From: Fragilaria radians
Taxonomy: Eukaryota; Bacillariophyta; Fragilariophyceae; Fragilariales; Fragilariaceae
Assembly (NCBI GenBank): GCA_900642245.1
Contig: CAAAJI010000014.1
Location: forward strand, 442,522-506,521
DNA length: 64,000 nt
Direction of reading: 5' to 3'
Every line of letters begins with the position of its first letter. Position 1 is the first letter of the stretch. Shown here piece after piece: positions 44,233-55,773 of this stretch. The notes beneath the pieces were generated by a model. It was not told where the DNA came from. It saw nothing but the letters and a program-made list of their open reading frames with translations, and did no database searches. Made by a program: the position numbers and the translations under genes.

Positions 44233-45396
44233 TGAAGCGAAATTTTAACGCCACGAGATGTTCCGAATATTAAGTAGAAATTGCATGTTACATTTTTTCA
44301 TAGTGCAACTTCTTGTTGATTTCATCATTATTTTCGCTCAACTTTATAGGCTTTGTATGATTACTTCAGTCACATCCACAGTAAGTAATTCGTCAAATTA
44401 TTTGATACATTGAAAAGTGCCGCCAAATGTGCAAGACAGAAAATTCAAATTGATGCAAAAGACAACAACCTTCTTGTGACTTCGAAGAGTTTGTGACAAT
44501 TTTCAATATTACGTCATCATAAACTATTTGAATGACATTGCTTGAGCCTCAAAGCAATCTTACTATGCCGAGGAAATGGCACATGTTAAAAGATGAAATG
44601 AAGCAAGTATAAAAAAGTTCACATCGGATAGGCTAGATTTAATGTAATTGCTATATGAATTGGTTTTACCATGAGATTGGAAACAAGTGAGAGATACTTA
44701 GTTGATGAAAACAAAAGATAGAGAAAGTATACAAGGAATAGAAAAATACTGAAGGGTGCAAATGGAAGAGAGGACCAGTCATTGTGTTGCATTCATTTAG
44801 AAAGCATTGTATGATTTCATGGAACTGAATCAGATGAATGGAATGGAGCATTGACATGCAAAGATGTGACAGAGGAAATTTCAATGGTTAAGGTAAAAAA
44901 AGTATCAAGCTCAGATTCAAACGTTCTATTCAGCTTGGAAATGACATACTTTGAACAAACTGGAGAAAGGATTGAAAAGAAAGATCTTATTGAATTTTTA
45001 TGGTAAAATTAGGCGAGTGTCAATTATCCTTATTTCGAGATCACATTCCTTCCTTGAATTCTTCGTTCCTAGTTTCCTTTTTTTGTTTCTTGAAAATCAT
45101 TGTTGTTTTACCTGCTTTACAACGCTTTGTTTCAAGGATAGCATTTCAACCATAAAGATCCTGAAAAGATTTGTGTCATACAGATGGTAAATAAAGTCTA
45201 CACAATGAAAAATGAATCTTGTTAGTTCTCCTTCCAAACTCTACGATTCCTTATTCTTGGAAGGCCTAGACACATACGTACTTTTTTCGACGGAAGGTCG
45301 ACAAATGAGTACCGTTGAAATACAGTACTGGGTATCGTCACACATCAATACTTGGAAANNNNNNNNNNNNNNNNNNNNTTGCCTCCCATTGATATA
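44233..45396. other. Intergenic with small assembly gap
   Basis: 1.1 kb, no supported gene. The 20-N gap at 45359-45378 lies only 18 bases before the YebC-like ATG, so the 5' UTR of that gene is incomplete here. Confidence 0.5.
45359..45378. other. Assembly gap (20 N)
   Basis: Unresolved bases only; a further in-frame ATG at 45352 lies on the other side of the gap. Confidence 0.95.
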
Positions 45397-46593
45397 ATGA
45401 GATCGTCAATGAGCATGAACTATCCTCGAAACCTATTTGGTCGCATCAACTTCTTCCTATGCTTAATTGTTGTATCTAATGGATTTTCGTTTATGCCATT
45501 ATCAAACCCACCAGGAAGTATCGATCTAAAAGATACAGTGCAACAAAAGGAAATGTTATTTCCACTTTGGAAGGGCTTCAAGCCATCTTCTTTTTCGAAA
45601 ACAGCTTTGAGTATGGGTCGTGCAGCTGCAGTTCGCGCAGCTACCAAATCAAAGACAGATGCTGCCAAGGCAAAAACCAATGGATTTTATGGAAAGAAGA
45701 TTATCATGGCTGTCAAACAGGGTGGTTCGGCTGATCCCGAAGCAAATACGATGTTGCGTGATGTCATCAAAGCAGCAAAGGCCAACAATGTGCCTGTAGA
45801 TGTACGTGAAAAAGATTCTTTTCATTTGAGTCATTGTAAATAAAGTTGTCAACCTGATTTTTCGTTTCATGATTGTACTCATCTCGTGCTTTCAACCATT
45901 TCGTCAACTCTCTCTCTCTCTCTTTTCAACGAAAAAGAATATTAATCGCGCGATAAAAAAGGCTTCGGAAGCCAGCGTGGGTGATTTTTCGGAATATACC
46001 TTTGAAGCCTATGGCTTTGGAGGTGCTAGTTTTGTAATCACCGTTCTGACGGACAATACCAACCGAGCCACATCCGATGTGAAGAGTTGTGTCAACAAAC
46101 GACAGGGGAAAATCGCGGAGCAAGGATCAGTTCTTTTCCTGTATGATCGTAAAGGAAAGATAGAAGTTCCTGCCGTTCTTGAAGAGGAAGCCCTACTCGA
46201 AGCGGCTATTGAGGCTGGATGTGAAGAAATGGAACTTGTGCAGGTATGCCAATATTCAGCTTTGTAGAGATGCTATACGTTGGATCATCATCCGATTCAT
46301 TTTGAATTGCTCACAAATAACTTGAATTCTCTAAACCTTCTTTTGTTAACTTACATATTCAGGACGATGAGAACCCAGACATCTCGATCATCTATTGTGA
46401 CCCCAAAGAAACAGGATTGATGTCTGATGCTGTCAGATCAATGGGACACGAAAACATGAAAATGGGCTTGGTTTGGATAAGTAAGGCACCTGTGGAAGTG
46501 TCTGACGATGAATTTGAAAAGAACATGCAAATTATTGATGCTTTGGAAGAACTAGATGATGTTGACTCAGTGGAACACAACATGTCAAATTAG
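45397..46593 (+). CDS. YebC/PmpR (TACO1-like) family protein with organelle presequence
   Basis: Three exons, 45397-45801, 45938-46243 and 46363-46593, total 313 residues. The first about 70 residues are a signal-like leader (RINFFLCLIVVSNGFSFMP) with a phenylalanine after the hydrophobic core, resembling a diatom plastid presequence. The mature part matches YebC: AKAKTNGFYGKKIIMAVKQG, NNVPVD joined across intron 1 to NINRAIKKA, then YEAYGFGGASFVI-like, TSDVKSCVNKRQGKIAEQGS and the final ETGLMSDAVRSMG. YebC/TACO1 proteins aid translation of organellar or bacterial mRNAs and are also described as transcription regulators. A CT microsatellite before exon 2 forms the polypyrimidine tract. Start is uncertain because of the nearby gap. 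Confidence 0.85.
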
Positions 46594-47484
46594 TAACGCA
46601 CAAATTGACAAAGTAATCATGAGATAGTTGACGTCATTGAATAATGCTTAAAAATACTTGTCTGCAACATTCTGTTGCCTACTTTTGTTTTACCTTTCTG
46701 GGATCGTCATCATAGTTATTTTGCTAACGTTTTCCGGTCGACACACTCTCCCTTGGATCTTCAACACACTAATTTTGATAACGTTTTCCAGAAGACTTGG
46801 AAATTCAGTTGAAGCCTAACAAGTAACAAAAAAGTTTGTCATACAAATTTCAGTTAACAAAACACCCAAGTCACATCCTTTGTATGTTTTCAATTGCTTG
46901 TGATAGACTGGAGTGGTGGCTCCTATATGAAAGCTTTGTTTCCGTTTAAAAGATTATTCAACACAACACTCTTGTTCCTGCTGTTATGGCACATATCATG
47001 TTGTTCGCACACATGTCAACTCATATCCTTACTTTTCAAGTTGTATGGATACACTGGAATTTTGACTGTTAGATCCAGACTTTAAATTTTTATTTCAGAG
47101 GTTATTTATTCAACAGAACTGCGCAACTTTCCAACCGTCGCAGAAGCTGTTGCAATTTGATTATCATACAATAGACTCTGTAATAATTAACTAAATTATG
47201 AAGTAATTGTGTAAAGGAGGAGAAAACCACAACATATATTTTTCATTATGGAACTTAACCTGGTAACTACAACCACTCGTAAATACGTCCCGATGAACAC
47301 TTCTCTCGGTTATCCTACTTGTATCAGTCTTGATCACCCGAATTAAGGAAAGGGCCTGACCGGTCGGTCGAAAAAAGAAAACGCAACCATGACAGACGCC
47401 GATTTCTTACTACAGGACAGTACTAGCCAACACTATTTTGCGAACTGTGAAGAATGAGAAATTATTTATTTCGGTGAAAAACAA
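46594..47484. other. Intergenic, nothing recognised
   Basis: 0.9 kb between two same-strand genes. ATTTTGATAACGTTTTCCAG near 46772 echoes a similar phrase near 46719. No coding signal. Confidence 0.5.
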
Positions 47485-48666
47485 ATGTTTTTTGGAGAAG
47501 GTAGGGGAAGTATTGGTAACCCTATGAAAATGGAAGACTCAAGAACAATGAATGATGACGATGCCGTCGATGAAGATCCACTAGAATTTGAAGAATGGGA
47601 TGGAAAAACACCCTTTTGGCACCATTGTTTAGCAGGATCATTCGCAGGCGTTGCAGAACATGTTCTAGTGTATCCACTGGATACCGTGAAGACACACATT
47701 CAATGTGCGACATGTCCAGCCAATCCTCGTTCGTCTGCGTCTTCGTCGTCTTCTTCTTCTTCTACAATGCGATCCATTCAATCCAGTTTGCTTCCATCCA
47801 AATCAACATCACGAACTTCTGCTGCAGCTTCCAACAACACGAGTATTTGGACGACGATGAGATACATTGTCACTCAACCCAATTCCACCACATGGAGTAC
47901 TTCATCAACCCCAGTTGCGACAGAATCTATCACCAAGAGTGCTATGGGCATATCTCGCCTCTGGCGTGGCGTGCATACAGTTCTTTTAGGATGTATTCCG
48001 GCACATGCCTTGTACTTTTCAAGTTACGAAGCTGTGAAGAGTGCATGGACGCGTCCAGATGGCACTTTACCCTATGAAGCAGGATGGTTAGCAGGAGCGG
48101 CAGCTGTTTTAGGCCACGATGCTATACTTACTCCCCTCGATACTATCAAGCAAAGGTTGCAACTTGGGCATTATACTGGTATGCAAGATGCTGCAATACA
48201 AATTATCAAACAAGAGGGAGCACTAGCACTCTATCGGAGTCTTCCCATAACCCTGCTGACAAACCTACCGTATGGTAGTATCATGGTCAGCACCAATGAA
48301 GTATGTAAATCATATTTATCCGATGTGTATGGAGGGCACGGAATGCCTCCCAGTTTGTCAATTTGTTTGCTATCAAGCGCCGTCGGAGGTTTCATTGCAA
48401 GCTTTTTGACAACGCCACTGGATCGAATTAAGACCATGTTGCAAGTTCAAGAATTAAAACCATGTGAACGTTACGGTAGTTGTCCTAAACTGTCGTTGCA
48501 CGATGAAAGGATTCATGTACGACAAGCCATTCAATTCATTTTGGAAAAGGAGGGTGTTGTCGGATTGTTCAAGGGTAGCTTACCACGCGTGCTGTCGCAT
48601 ACTCCAGCAGTTGCTATAAGCTGGACAACGTATGAAACTGCTAAGAGATGGCTTGCTAATTTTTAA
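47485..48666 (+). CDS. Mitochondrial carrier (SLC25), mitoferrin-like
   Basis: Protein of 393 residues, no intron. Three carrier repeats with signatures YPLDTVKTHIQ (63-73), TPLDTIKQRLQLGHY (216-230) and TPLDRIKTMLQVQ (310-322). The layout AGSFAGVAEHVLVYPLD, AAVLGHDAILTPLD, ALYRSLPITLLTNLPYG resembles mitoferrin/Mrs3-4 iron carriers of the inner mitochondrial membrane (His-Asp before the second signature, Arg-Ser and Asn-x-Pro in helix 4). Repeat 1 has an expanded Ser/Thr-rich loop (about 82-150), in part from a TCN microsatellite at 47735-47765, which lengthens the protein beyond the usual 300. An acidic N-terminus (20-40) precedes helix 1. Carrier family is certain; iron as substrate is a moderate inference, and an S-adenosylmethionine carrier is an alternative. 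Confidence 0.85.
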   Translation: MFFGEGRGSIGNPMKMEDSRTMNDDDAVDEDPLEFEEWDGKTPFWHHCLAGSFAGVAEHVLVYPLDTVKTHIQCATCPANPRSSASSSSSSSSTMRSIQSSLLPSKSTSRTSAAASNNTSIWTTMRYIVTQPNSTTWSTSSTPVATESITKSAMGISRLWRGVHTVLLGCIPAHALYFSSYEAVKSAWTRPDGTLPYEAGWLAGAAAVLGHDAILTPLDTIKQRLQLGHYTGMQDAAIQIIKQEGALALYRSLPITLLTNLPYGSIMVSTNEVCKSYLSDVYGGHGMPPSLSICLLSSAVGGFIASFLTTPLDRIKTMLQVQELKPCERYGSCPKLSLHDERIHVRQAIQFILEKEGVVGLFKGSLPRVLSHTPAVAISWTTYETAKRWLANF

Positions 48667-48903
48667 ATAGTATGCGTCCAAACGCAAATGGTTTTCCTGC
48701 AACCCCAAAAATGGTGGTTTGGAACTTTGATCATGAATAGGGACTGATAGATATAGTAATGGATAGTATAATGACAAAGATTATTTTTTGTACAAGATAG
48801 CCTACTATTCTTGGAACACTCTACTTGCTGTATATACTTTATGTTATTATTCATTCGTTGAGAACCATTCACTCTCACACTATTATCCTAACGCCGATTT
48901 GCT

Positions 48904-50244
48904 TTAACCAGACTTATGTGGTGGATTGCTTTCCTTCTTCACATCAGAAACTTCCTTTCTTGGTCGCCAAATAACTCCTTCTTTTAGAGTTTCATCGTCA
49001 CGAACGATAGTACCCTCATGATTGCCCACAATTTTTGCTGCATCTCGTAGATCACCAATAGCAGCCCAGGCATTCACACGTCCCGCCGCCACAGATTTTT
49101 GGACAAAGTCAATTGCTGCTTGAATCTTGGGACCCATTGAACCAGGACTAATAGTTTTTGAAAAGAAAACATTGGCAAGGATGAAGAAAGATTAGGGAAA
49201 GAACGAAAAGGAAAAATCAGGAACATTCCCCATGAATATACACACGAAGTCTTTTCGCAAATAATTAGAAAAAATCAAAACTTACAAATTTTTTCCAGCT
49301 TTGGTTCCCAATAAATATTCTGGAGTTGCGACAGCCATTTCCCTGGCTTCTGGCTTTCCATATTTTTCCCAAATTCCACCCCCGTCTGTCAAGATGATAT
49401 ATCCATCAGCTTCAAGATCAAACGCAAGCTTGCCCCCGCACATATCCTTGTCTAAAGGAAAGTTCCGTTTAAAAGAAAATTAGTTCGAGTCAGAACACAT
49501 TGAGAATACCTAGAAGTTTCAAGACTACTACTCACCAATAACAGCCTCTACACCAAGTAGTGTCGAAGGTCGGGAAGATACTCTCGACACAGGGATGCCT
49601 CCTCCTCCACAGGCAATTGGTAAGAATTCATTGTCTCCTTCTAGTAACGCAAGGATAGCATCTATTTGTAAAATTTCCAGTGGAGGCGGAGACGGCACAA
49701 CACGACGAAAGTATTCGCCATCCGCTTTCACAGTCCAACCCAAGGATTGTGCCAGTGCATTCGCTTCCTTGGCTCCATAAATGGGCCCCACAAATTTCGT
49801 CGGATCACGGAATGCCTCATGTTGTGGATCAACGACAACTTGTGTCAGCACTGGTACAGGTTTGAGACCAACAGAACTCAATGCTTGTGCTAGGACGTAT
49901 CCAATCTGCCCCATACTTTCGGCACCTAGGACATCAAATGTCGCAGCCGAACGTTCTAGAGCAAGCTCTCCCACTTGTGGTCCATTCCCATGTGTTAGGA
50001 CTACTTGATGACTCTTCGATAATTCGGCTATAACTGGGGCCATGTCAGCGGCAGCCTTGAGCTGATTTTCTATGGTCAAACGTTCGCCTCGACGTTGAAG
50101 GGCATTCCCCCCGACAGCCACCACCAAGCGATCTTGTGTGACTCGACTACTTGAGTAAGTACGAAGAGTGAGATTGGCTACATGCTTCCCAACAATAGGA
50201 AAACGCAACGATGACGAAGACGTGGAAACGATGCGAGAATACAT
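48904..50244 (-). CDS. Carbamate kinase, mitochondrial
   Basis: Three exons on the minus strand, 50244-49536, 49451-49286 and 49147-48904, giving 372 residues. Carbamate kinase interconverts carbamoyl phosphate plus ADP with carbamate plus ATP. Motifs: RLVVAVGGNALQRRGE, VVLTHGNGPQVGELALE, ESMGQIGYVLAQAL, PIACGGGGIPV, then across intron 1 VIDKDMCGGKLA, YIILTDGGGIWEKYGKPEAR and, after intron 2, FPGSMGPKIQAAIDFV. All match the amino-acid-kinase fold family. The first about 37 residues (Ser/Arg-rich, MYSRIVSTSSSSLRFPIVGK) look like a mitochondrial transit peptide. In diatoms a mitochondrial ornithine-urea cycle uses carbamoyl phosphate, so a link to nitrogen redistribution is plausible. The last about 25 residues are a charged extension. 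Confidence 0.92.
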
Positions 50245-51140
50245 GGTGTGCCGACAAATTTTTTTGAGAACAATTATGACGATTGATTGGCATTTGAAAA
50301 TGCATCTGTAACCGAAACGTGATAAATAGAATTTTGTACCTTCATATGCTAAAAGTGTGTAATTTCATAGGACGTTCTGTAGATTTTGCCAAAGGTTGTC
50401 AAAATTGTAGGATGACGACATGTTCACAACCCTATCGAGTTCGTCCTCTTCATGTCAAGATTCCAAAAAAGGGAATCTCCCAAACTTGCACTTTTTGAAG
50501 TTTTTTTGCTCTCCAGGGAGCATGTACTAACTAACTGGATAAAGTTAAAGTGTATTTCAATCAATTCAACGTAAAGAAGGATGGGAATTGATGATTTGGA
50601 TCAATTCTTTGATTAATTCATGACAATTGGATGAAATGATTCTTGGCAAGTTGTGTTGCAAATGGATGGCCTGGAGTTCTAGGAATGAATCACATCAGAT
50701 ATTTGTAACAGCGGAAGTAGATGTCTACCAAAGGGTAAGATTTGACTATGATAACAATTGCATCTTAATTATCGGAGAAAGTGAATACATGCGAAGAAAA
50801 GTGTATGCAAGAAAAGAAATTTCATTGCACAAAAATGAGACAAGAGGGAGGAATGAAGACAAGAACGGACGGTTGAAGGGTAACTTAACTGAAAAGTAGA
50901 GGTTGGAAGGTTGGCACTAATTTTTTTAATTTAGTCCCTTCCAAACTTTCTGGGGAGGGTAACAATTTAACCTATAACCTTATTGAGGAATCTTTTACTA
51001 ACCTTTCATCAATATCTCATAACCTAATATCATCATAGCCTCATACCTAGACGTGTTTTTTTCTCTCACGTTGTTCCCAGTAGACCGTTTGAACTTATTC
51101 TTTTTTCTTCAGGACAGAAACCAAAACGCTGAAATTGAAA
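50245..51140. other. Intergenic between divergent genes
   Basis: Shared upstream region of carbamate kinase and isopropylmalate synthase. An open frame at 50627-50899 begins with TTG and has no motif; not called. Confidence 0.5.
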
Positions 51141-53108
51141 ATGAAACTTATTTGGTCTGCTTCCATCGCTGCAGCGCTCTTATCGACATCAACGTCGTTT
51201 GCCTTTACAAGTCCAATAACCCACTCAGTTGCTTCTTCAGCGCAACATGTGAATGTTGTCGTCACGCCACGGCAACACAAAAAAGTAGTTTTACACCAAA
51301 CCTCCACGAATGGTGTGTCTGAACCAATGTTGACTCGCCGTTCACGTCCAGAATATTTCCCCGGATATATTCCTGATCCTGACTACGTTCGAATTTTCGA
51401 TACAACACTCCGAGATGGGGAACAATCACCAGGTGCCACATTAACATCAACGGAAAAATTAGAAATTGCACGAATGCTTGCTAAATTGGGTGTTGATATC
51501 ATTGAGGCAGGATTTCCCATTGCGAGTCCAGATGACTTCAATGCTGTACAACAAATTGCGAATATAGTCGGGAACGAAGTATTCGAAGATGGTTACGTTC
51601 CAGTCATTGCTGGATTGTCTCGGGCAAATCCTCGTGATATTCAACGAGCTTGGGATGCTGTCAAGGGAGCGAAACGACCACGTGTTCATACATTCATCGC
51701 CACGTCCAAAATTCATATGGAAGCAAAGCTGAATAAGACTCCTGATGAAGTTGTCAACATTGCTGTCGAAGCAGTCCGCTTTGCAAAGTCGTTGGGGTGC
51801 AACGATATTGAATTTTCTCCGGAGGATGCCGGCCGATCAGATCCTGAATTTTTGTATAGAATTTTGGGAGCTGTCATTGAAGCAGGTGCAACTACGCTTA
51901 ATATCCCAGATACCACTGGCTGGAACATGCCATGGGAGTTTGGTGCGCTAATTAAGAAGCTAAGAGAAAATGTTGAGGGTGCGGAAAACGTTATCTTTAG
52001 TACACACTGTCAAAATGACTTAGGTCTCGCTACCGCAAACTCATTATCGGGGGCCTTAAATGGGGCAAGACAATTGGAATGTACCATCAACGGCATTGGA
52101 GAACGTGCTGGAAATGCATCCTTGGAGGAAATTGTCATGAGTTTGGCAATGCGAGGCGAGTCGCAATTTAATGGAGGACCAGGTACTGGAAAACTGTACA
52201 CTGCTATCAACCCGGTGCATATTACCCCGACATCTAAAATGGTGGCTGAATACACTGGAATGATGGTACAACCTCATAAGGCCATTGTCGGTGCGAATGC
52301 GTTCCAGCATGAGTCTGGTATTCACCAGGATGGTATGATCAAGAACAAGGCTACGTATGAGATTATGACACCAGAATCCATTGGTCTGATGCGAGGTGAC
52401 GCTCAGAGTGGTGCCGGTATTGTCTTGGGAAAGCATTCAGGACGAAACGCTGTCGGCACACGTCTTCGTGAATTGGGTTATGACTTGGAATCTGAGAAGT
52501 TGAACGCTGTGTTCGCACGTTTCAAGCAAGTTGCTGAGAAGAAAAAGGGAGGCTTAGAAGATGAAGATCTAGAGGCCTTAGTTTCGGACCAAGCAGGTAT
52601 GGCAAATACCTTATGGGAGGTAACTGGCCTTCAAGTTTCCACAGGAATGTCAGGCATTCCGACTGCTACAGTAAAGATGCGTGGCCCTGACTTTGTGGAG
52701 CGATTTGTTGCCGCAACAGGGACAGGGCCGGTCGATGCTGTTTACAAAGCCATTGATCAAATTGTTGGTGTCAGTATCAACCTGGAGACGTATTCTCTGA
52801 ATTCTGTCAATGAAGGAATTGAAGCCCTTGCCACAACTCGTGTTACTATCAGTCCCAAAGCAGACGGTCCTAATGATGCCTATTCGACGCATGCACAGAC
52901 TGGTATATCAAAAGATCGCAAATTCTCGGGTGCTGGAAGTGATACGGATATAATCGTTAGTTCCGCACGAGCGTATATTTCGGCTATTAACAAGTTGCTT
53001 TCCTGGAGCATGCGACGAAACATGAATGCTATTGAGCATGGAAAAGAAACTGAAAATGGGGCGGAAGCATTCCTTGTGACTGGTGATAGTCCAACAGTTG
53101 TAGCTTAA
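51141..53108 (+). CDS. leuA: 2-isopropylmalate synthase, plastid-targeted
   Basis: Protein of 655 residues; ATG at 51141 is chosen over an upstream TTG because it starts a clean signal peptide, MKLIWSASIAAALLSTSTSF, followed by AFTSP, an ASAFAP-like plastid motif. The enzyme joins acetyl-CoA and 2-oxoisovalerate, the first committed step of leucine synthesis. Motifs: FDTTLRDGEQSPG (86-98), IEAGFPIASPDDF, STHCQNDLGLATANS with His289, and GIGERAGNASLEEIV (318-332), then HESGIHQDGM. A C-terminal LeuA dimer/regulatory domain (about 500-645) suggests leucine feedback inhibition. Length fits plant and bacterial long forms. No intron. Confidence 0.95.
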   Translation: MKLIWSASIAAALLSTSTSFAFTSPITHSVASSAQHVNVVVTPRQHKKVVLHQTSTNGVSEPMLTRRSRPEYFPGYIPDPDYVRIFDTTLRDGEQSPGATLTSTEKLEIARMLAKLGVDIIEAGFPIASPDDFNAVQQIANIVGNEVFEDGYVPVIAGLSRANPRDIQRAWDAVKGAKRPRVHTFIATSKIHMEAKLNKTPDEVVNIAVEAVRFAKSLGCNDIEFSPEDAGRSDPEFLYRILGAVIEAGATTLNIPDTTGWNMPWEFGALIKKLRENVEGAENVIFSTHCQNDLGLATANSLSGALNGARQLECTINGIGERAGNASLEEIVMSLAMRGESQFNGGPGTGKLYTAINPVHITPTSKMVAEYTGMMVQPHKAIVGANAFQHESGIHQDGMIKNKATYEIMTPESIGLMRGDAQSGAGIVLGKHSGRNAVGTRLRELGYDLESEKLNAVFARFKQVAEKKKGGLEDEDLEALVSDQAGMANTLWEVTGLQVSTGMSGIPTATVKMRGPDFVERFVAATGTGPVDAVYKAIDQIVGVSINLETYSLNSVNEGIEALATTRVTISPKADGPNDAYSTHAQTGISKDRKFSGAGSDTDIIVSSARAYISAINKLLSWSMRRNMNAIEHGKETENGAEAFLVTGDSPTVVA

Positions 53109-54815
53109 TTAGATCGTTCATCCTTTCATGAAATATTGAAACAAATTACCTTTCCTAGTTCTCTTGGGCAAAGCATTACCATGCATGCTGTAATGACACT
53201 AAGCTGAAAATTCAATCTTTTAAGTTTACATTCATTGCTTCACTTTAGTTCGTCAGTCGTTGATTCTCACGGGGAAATGGATAGAAATCAATGGTTTGAA
53301 ATTTGTCCAAAGAATAGGGAAAGGGAGAAGAGATTCAATTAATTGCCAATAGTCATATGATACATAGAATCACAAGATGAAGATGAAATACAGCAACAAT
53401 AGGAGCTTTCACGTTGAGAAATCACTCATATTTCTTTTACTGTAAGTGTTAAAATTAGCAACGCATCCTTTGGAATTCCTAGATTGTTATACAATTTGCC
53501 ATTACATAAATAAAACAATTCATTATAGTAGTCAAAGAGAAATCGTTTTCAAAACTTTTTTATTTAGGAATTTGCATCATGCCTGTCAAATACTCTAAAA
53601 GAAGTATCAACTGATGTAATACGTTGGATTCATGCAATGTTCTTGATTCGTAGGCTATTTTTAGATGCAGTGTTATAACAACCTTGATTCAGTTGCAAAA
53701 TAAAAATGAGTACATTTATCCAAATTCATTATGCGGAATAAACCTGTTTGCTAGTCTTCAAGATTAAGAAACCAAAGAAGAAGAATTCCCCTCAGCTTTC
53801 GTTTCACAAATAACGTTTGCAAATCTGTATCCACACAGTTAGCGTGCTTCTAGTTATTCCCAGCACTTCAAGGACCGACTCTCTACTCTCAAGGTATAGT
53901 TGTCACATGGGAGAATTAATTCTTTCCCATAAAGTCAAAAACCCAATTTAGTTTTTTTGGGAGGAAATTAGACCAAGGATCTAGCAGACAAGCTCATGTA
54001 CACACAAGGCTTCAATGTCCAGAATATACAAGCATGCAAGCCAAGATGCAGTTGTGCAGAGAAACAAAGCGCAAAAACTGTGAAGCAAGGTGCAAAAACG
54101 CTAGATGAACCGATCAAATTAATGTACGTTTAGATCTTTAGTCACTGGAACAACAGATTTTCCGTAATGCGACAATGCCTGTGAGCATTGTTGATTCACA
54201 TTCATTCGCAATATCAAGAATCAGTGATTTTACCATACAACAGAATTCTAATTGGGCTGCTATCACAGCAAATTGGATGGAAGTGCTCATTGGTTTTATT
54301 CATTAATATTTTCATGGAGAAAAATAAAAGTAAAAGTGTTTACCAAGGGTGATCAACCTGTTACCTCATTTATCTTTCTGTAAACCAGCTGATGCTTCGG
54401 GTATCTTATTTTATTCCTATCTAGGCTCTCTTAGGCTGGCTTTAATATCTAAAAGCTTTAGCTCATTGCAAACCAAATGGGTATATTGGACACCCTCAAT
54501 ACTAATGGCCCATGACTGGGAACGAGCGACTCCATCTTTGGAGAGGCTAAAATCAATCGTAGTGAGTGGTTTTCAGAAGGATATTTTAACTTCAATGCAA
54601 TAAAGTAAATACACCAAATTTCAGTTGAGGAAAAACGTATTTCATCCTTTTTGCACCAGCTAACTATAATTATTGATTTTGTATTTCTTGAATGTCACAA
54701 GTTTATTGTACAAGCGCCATCATTTTTCCATTTGCCACTCTGATGACATGATTCAATCGATTTTAGATTATAACTAGACTGATTATAAATTTATAGGTTC
54801 TTGGAAGACTCTATA
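53109..54815. other. Intergenic between convergent genes
   Basis: 1.7 kb, no supported gene. The frame at 54349-54603 opens with GTG and is not recognised. Confidence 0.5.
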
Positions 54816-55773
54816 CTATAGAATCATAGGCATCTTTGGGGTTGGGATGTGAGATGTTTTTGTTTTAATAACCTCATCAATGAGTCCGTAATCCATAGCT
54901 TCGTAGGGTGTCATGAAGAAATCTCGATCAGTATCTTCCGCAATTTTTTCCTCCGACTGGCCACAATACTCCGCCATGTATTTGTTTAGACATGCTTTGA
55001 CAAAAAGAATTTCCTTGGCTTGGATTTCAATATCGGCTGCGGCACCCTGGGCTCCACCGAGTGGTTGATGAATCATGATACGAGCGTTAGGAAGAGACTT
55101 TCGCTTCCCTGGCGCACCAGCTCCTAAAAGGAAAGCTCCCATACTGGCTGCCATACCGAAGCATACAGTCTGAACATCGCAGGGGATGAATTGCATGGTA
55201 TCATAGATGGCTAATCCAGCACTCACGGAACCACCGGGAGAATTGATATATAGTGTAATATCCTTATCCGGATCATTGTTGGCTAAGTACAAAAGCTGTG
55301 CCACAAGGACATTGGCGACTTCATCATTAACGTCAGTTCCAAGCAAGAGAATACGATCTTTCAGGAGTCGAGAGATAACGTCTAGTTGGCCTGACTGCCC
55401 ATCAACTGTTGGGAGAGGAGGTGCCCGAGGAGGCTGACGTGTAGGTTTCGGATCTTCCTTTGGTTCATCTGGCATCATCCGAGCAGATAGACTTAATTGG
55501 AAAAGGCAGATGTGAGACATTCATAGATTGAAGAAGAAACAAATGACAGATACATCATCATTTTTGATGTGACACCATTCTAATCAGACAAATAAATGAT
55601 CGTAGAGAGACGTCATACCTTGTACATTGCTTAAGGACAATTGGAGAAGAAAATGCTCCTAGTCAAGAATGATGAGTGTGAGCTACGAATAAGTTACAGA
55701 GTATAAAGACTCAGTCAAACAAAAATATACCTGCAGAGGCCAAAAGGCTGATGAAAGGAAAAATCAGCTTCAT
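54816..55773 (-). CDS. clpP: ClpP protease proteolytic subunit, plastid-targeted
   Basis: Three exons on the minus strand, 55773-55731, 55658-55619 and 55491-54816, giving 252 residues. Exons 1-2 encode a signal peptide and transit start, MKLIFPFISLLASA then GAFSSPIVLKQ, an ASAFAP-type plastid motif; the 40-base exon 2 is very short but has AG and GT on either side and keeps the phase. The serine protease core has TLYINSPGGSV, GMAASMGAFLL (Ser144), RIMIHQPLGGAQG (His169) and DTDRDFFMTPYEAMDYGLID (Asp218), a complete Ser-His-Asp triad. It forms the tetradecameric chamber fed by Clp ATPases, degrading stromal proteins. A Pro-rich linker (44-55) separates the transit part from the core. Confidence 0.92.

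Noticed and set aside
51135..51140. Start of isopropylmalate synthase at an upstream TTG
   Set aside because: An ATG two codons later gives a normal start and a clean signal peptide.
54349..54603. 84-codon open frame as a small gene
   Set aside because: It begins with GTG, has no recognisable motif and lies in a low-complexity AT-rich spacer.
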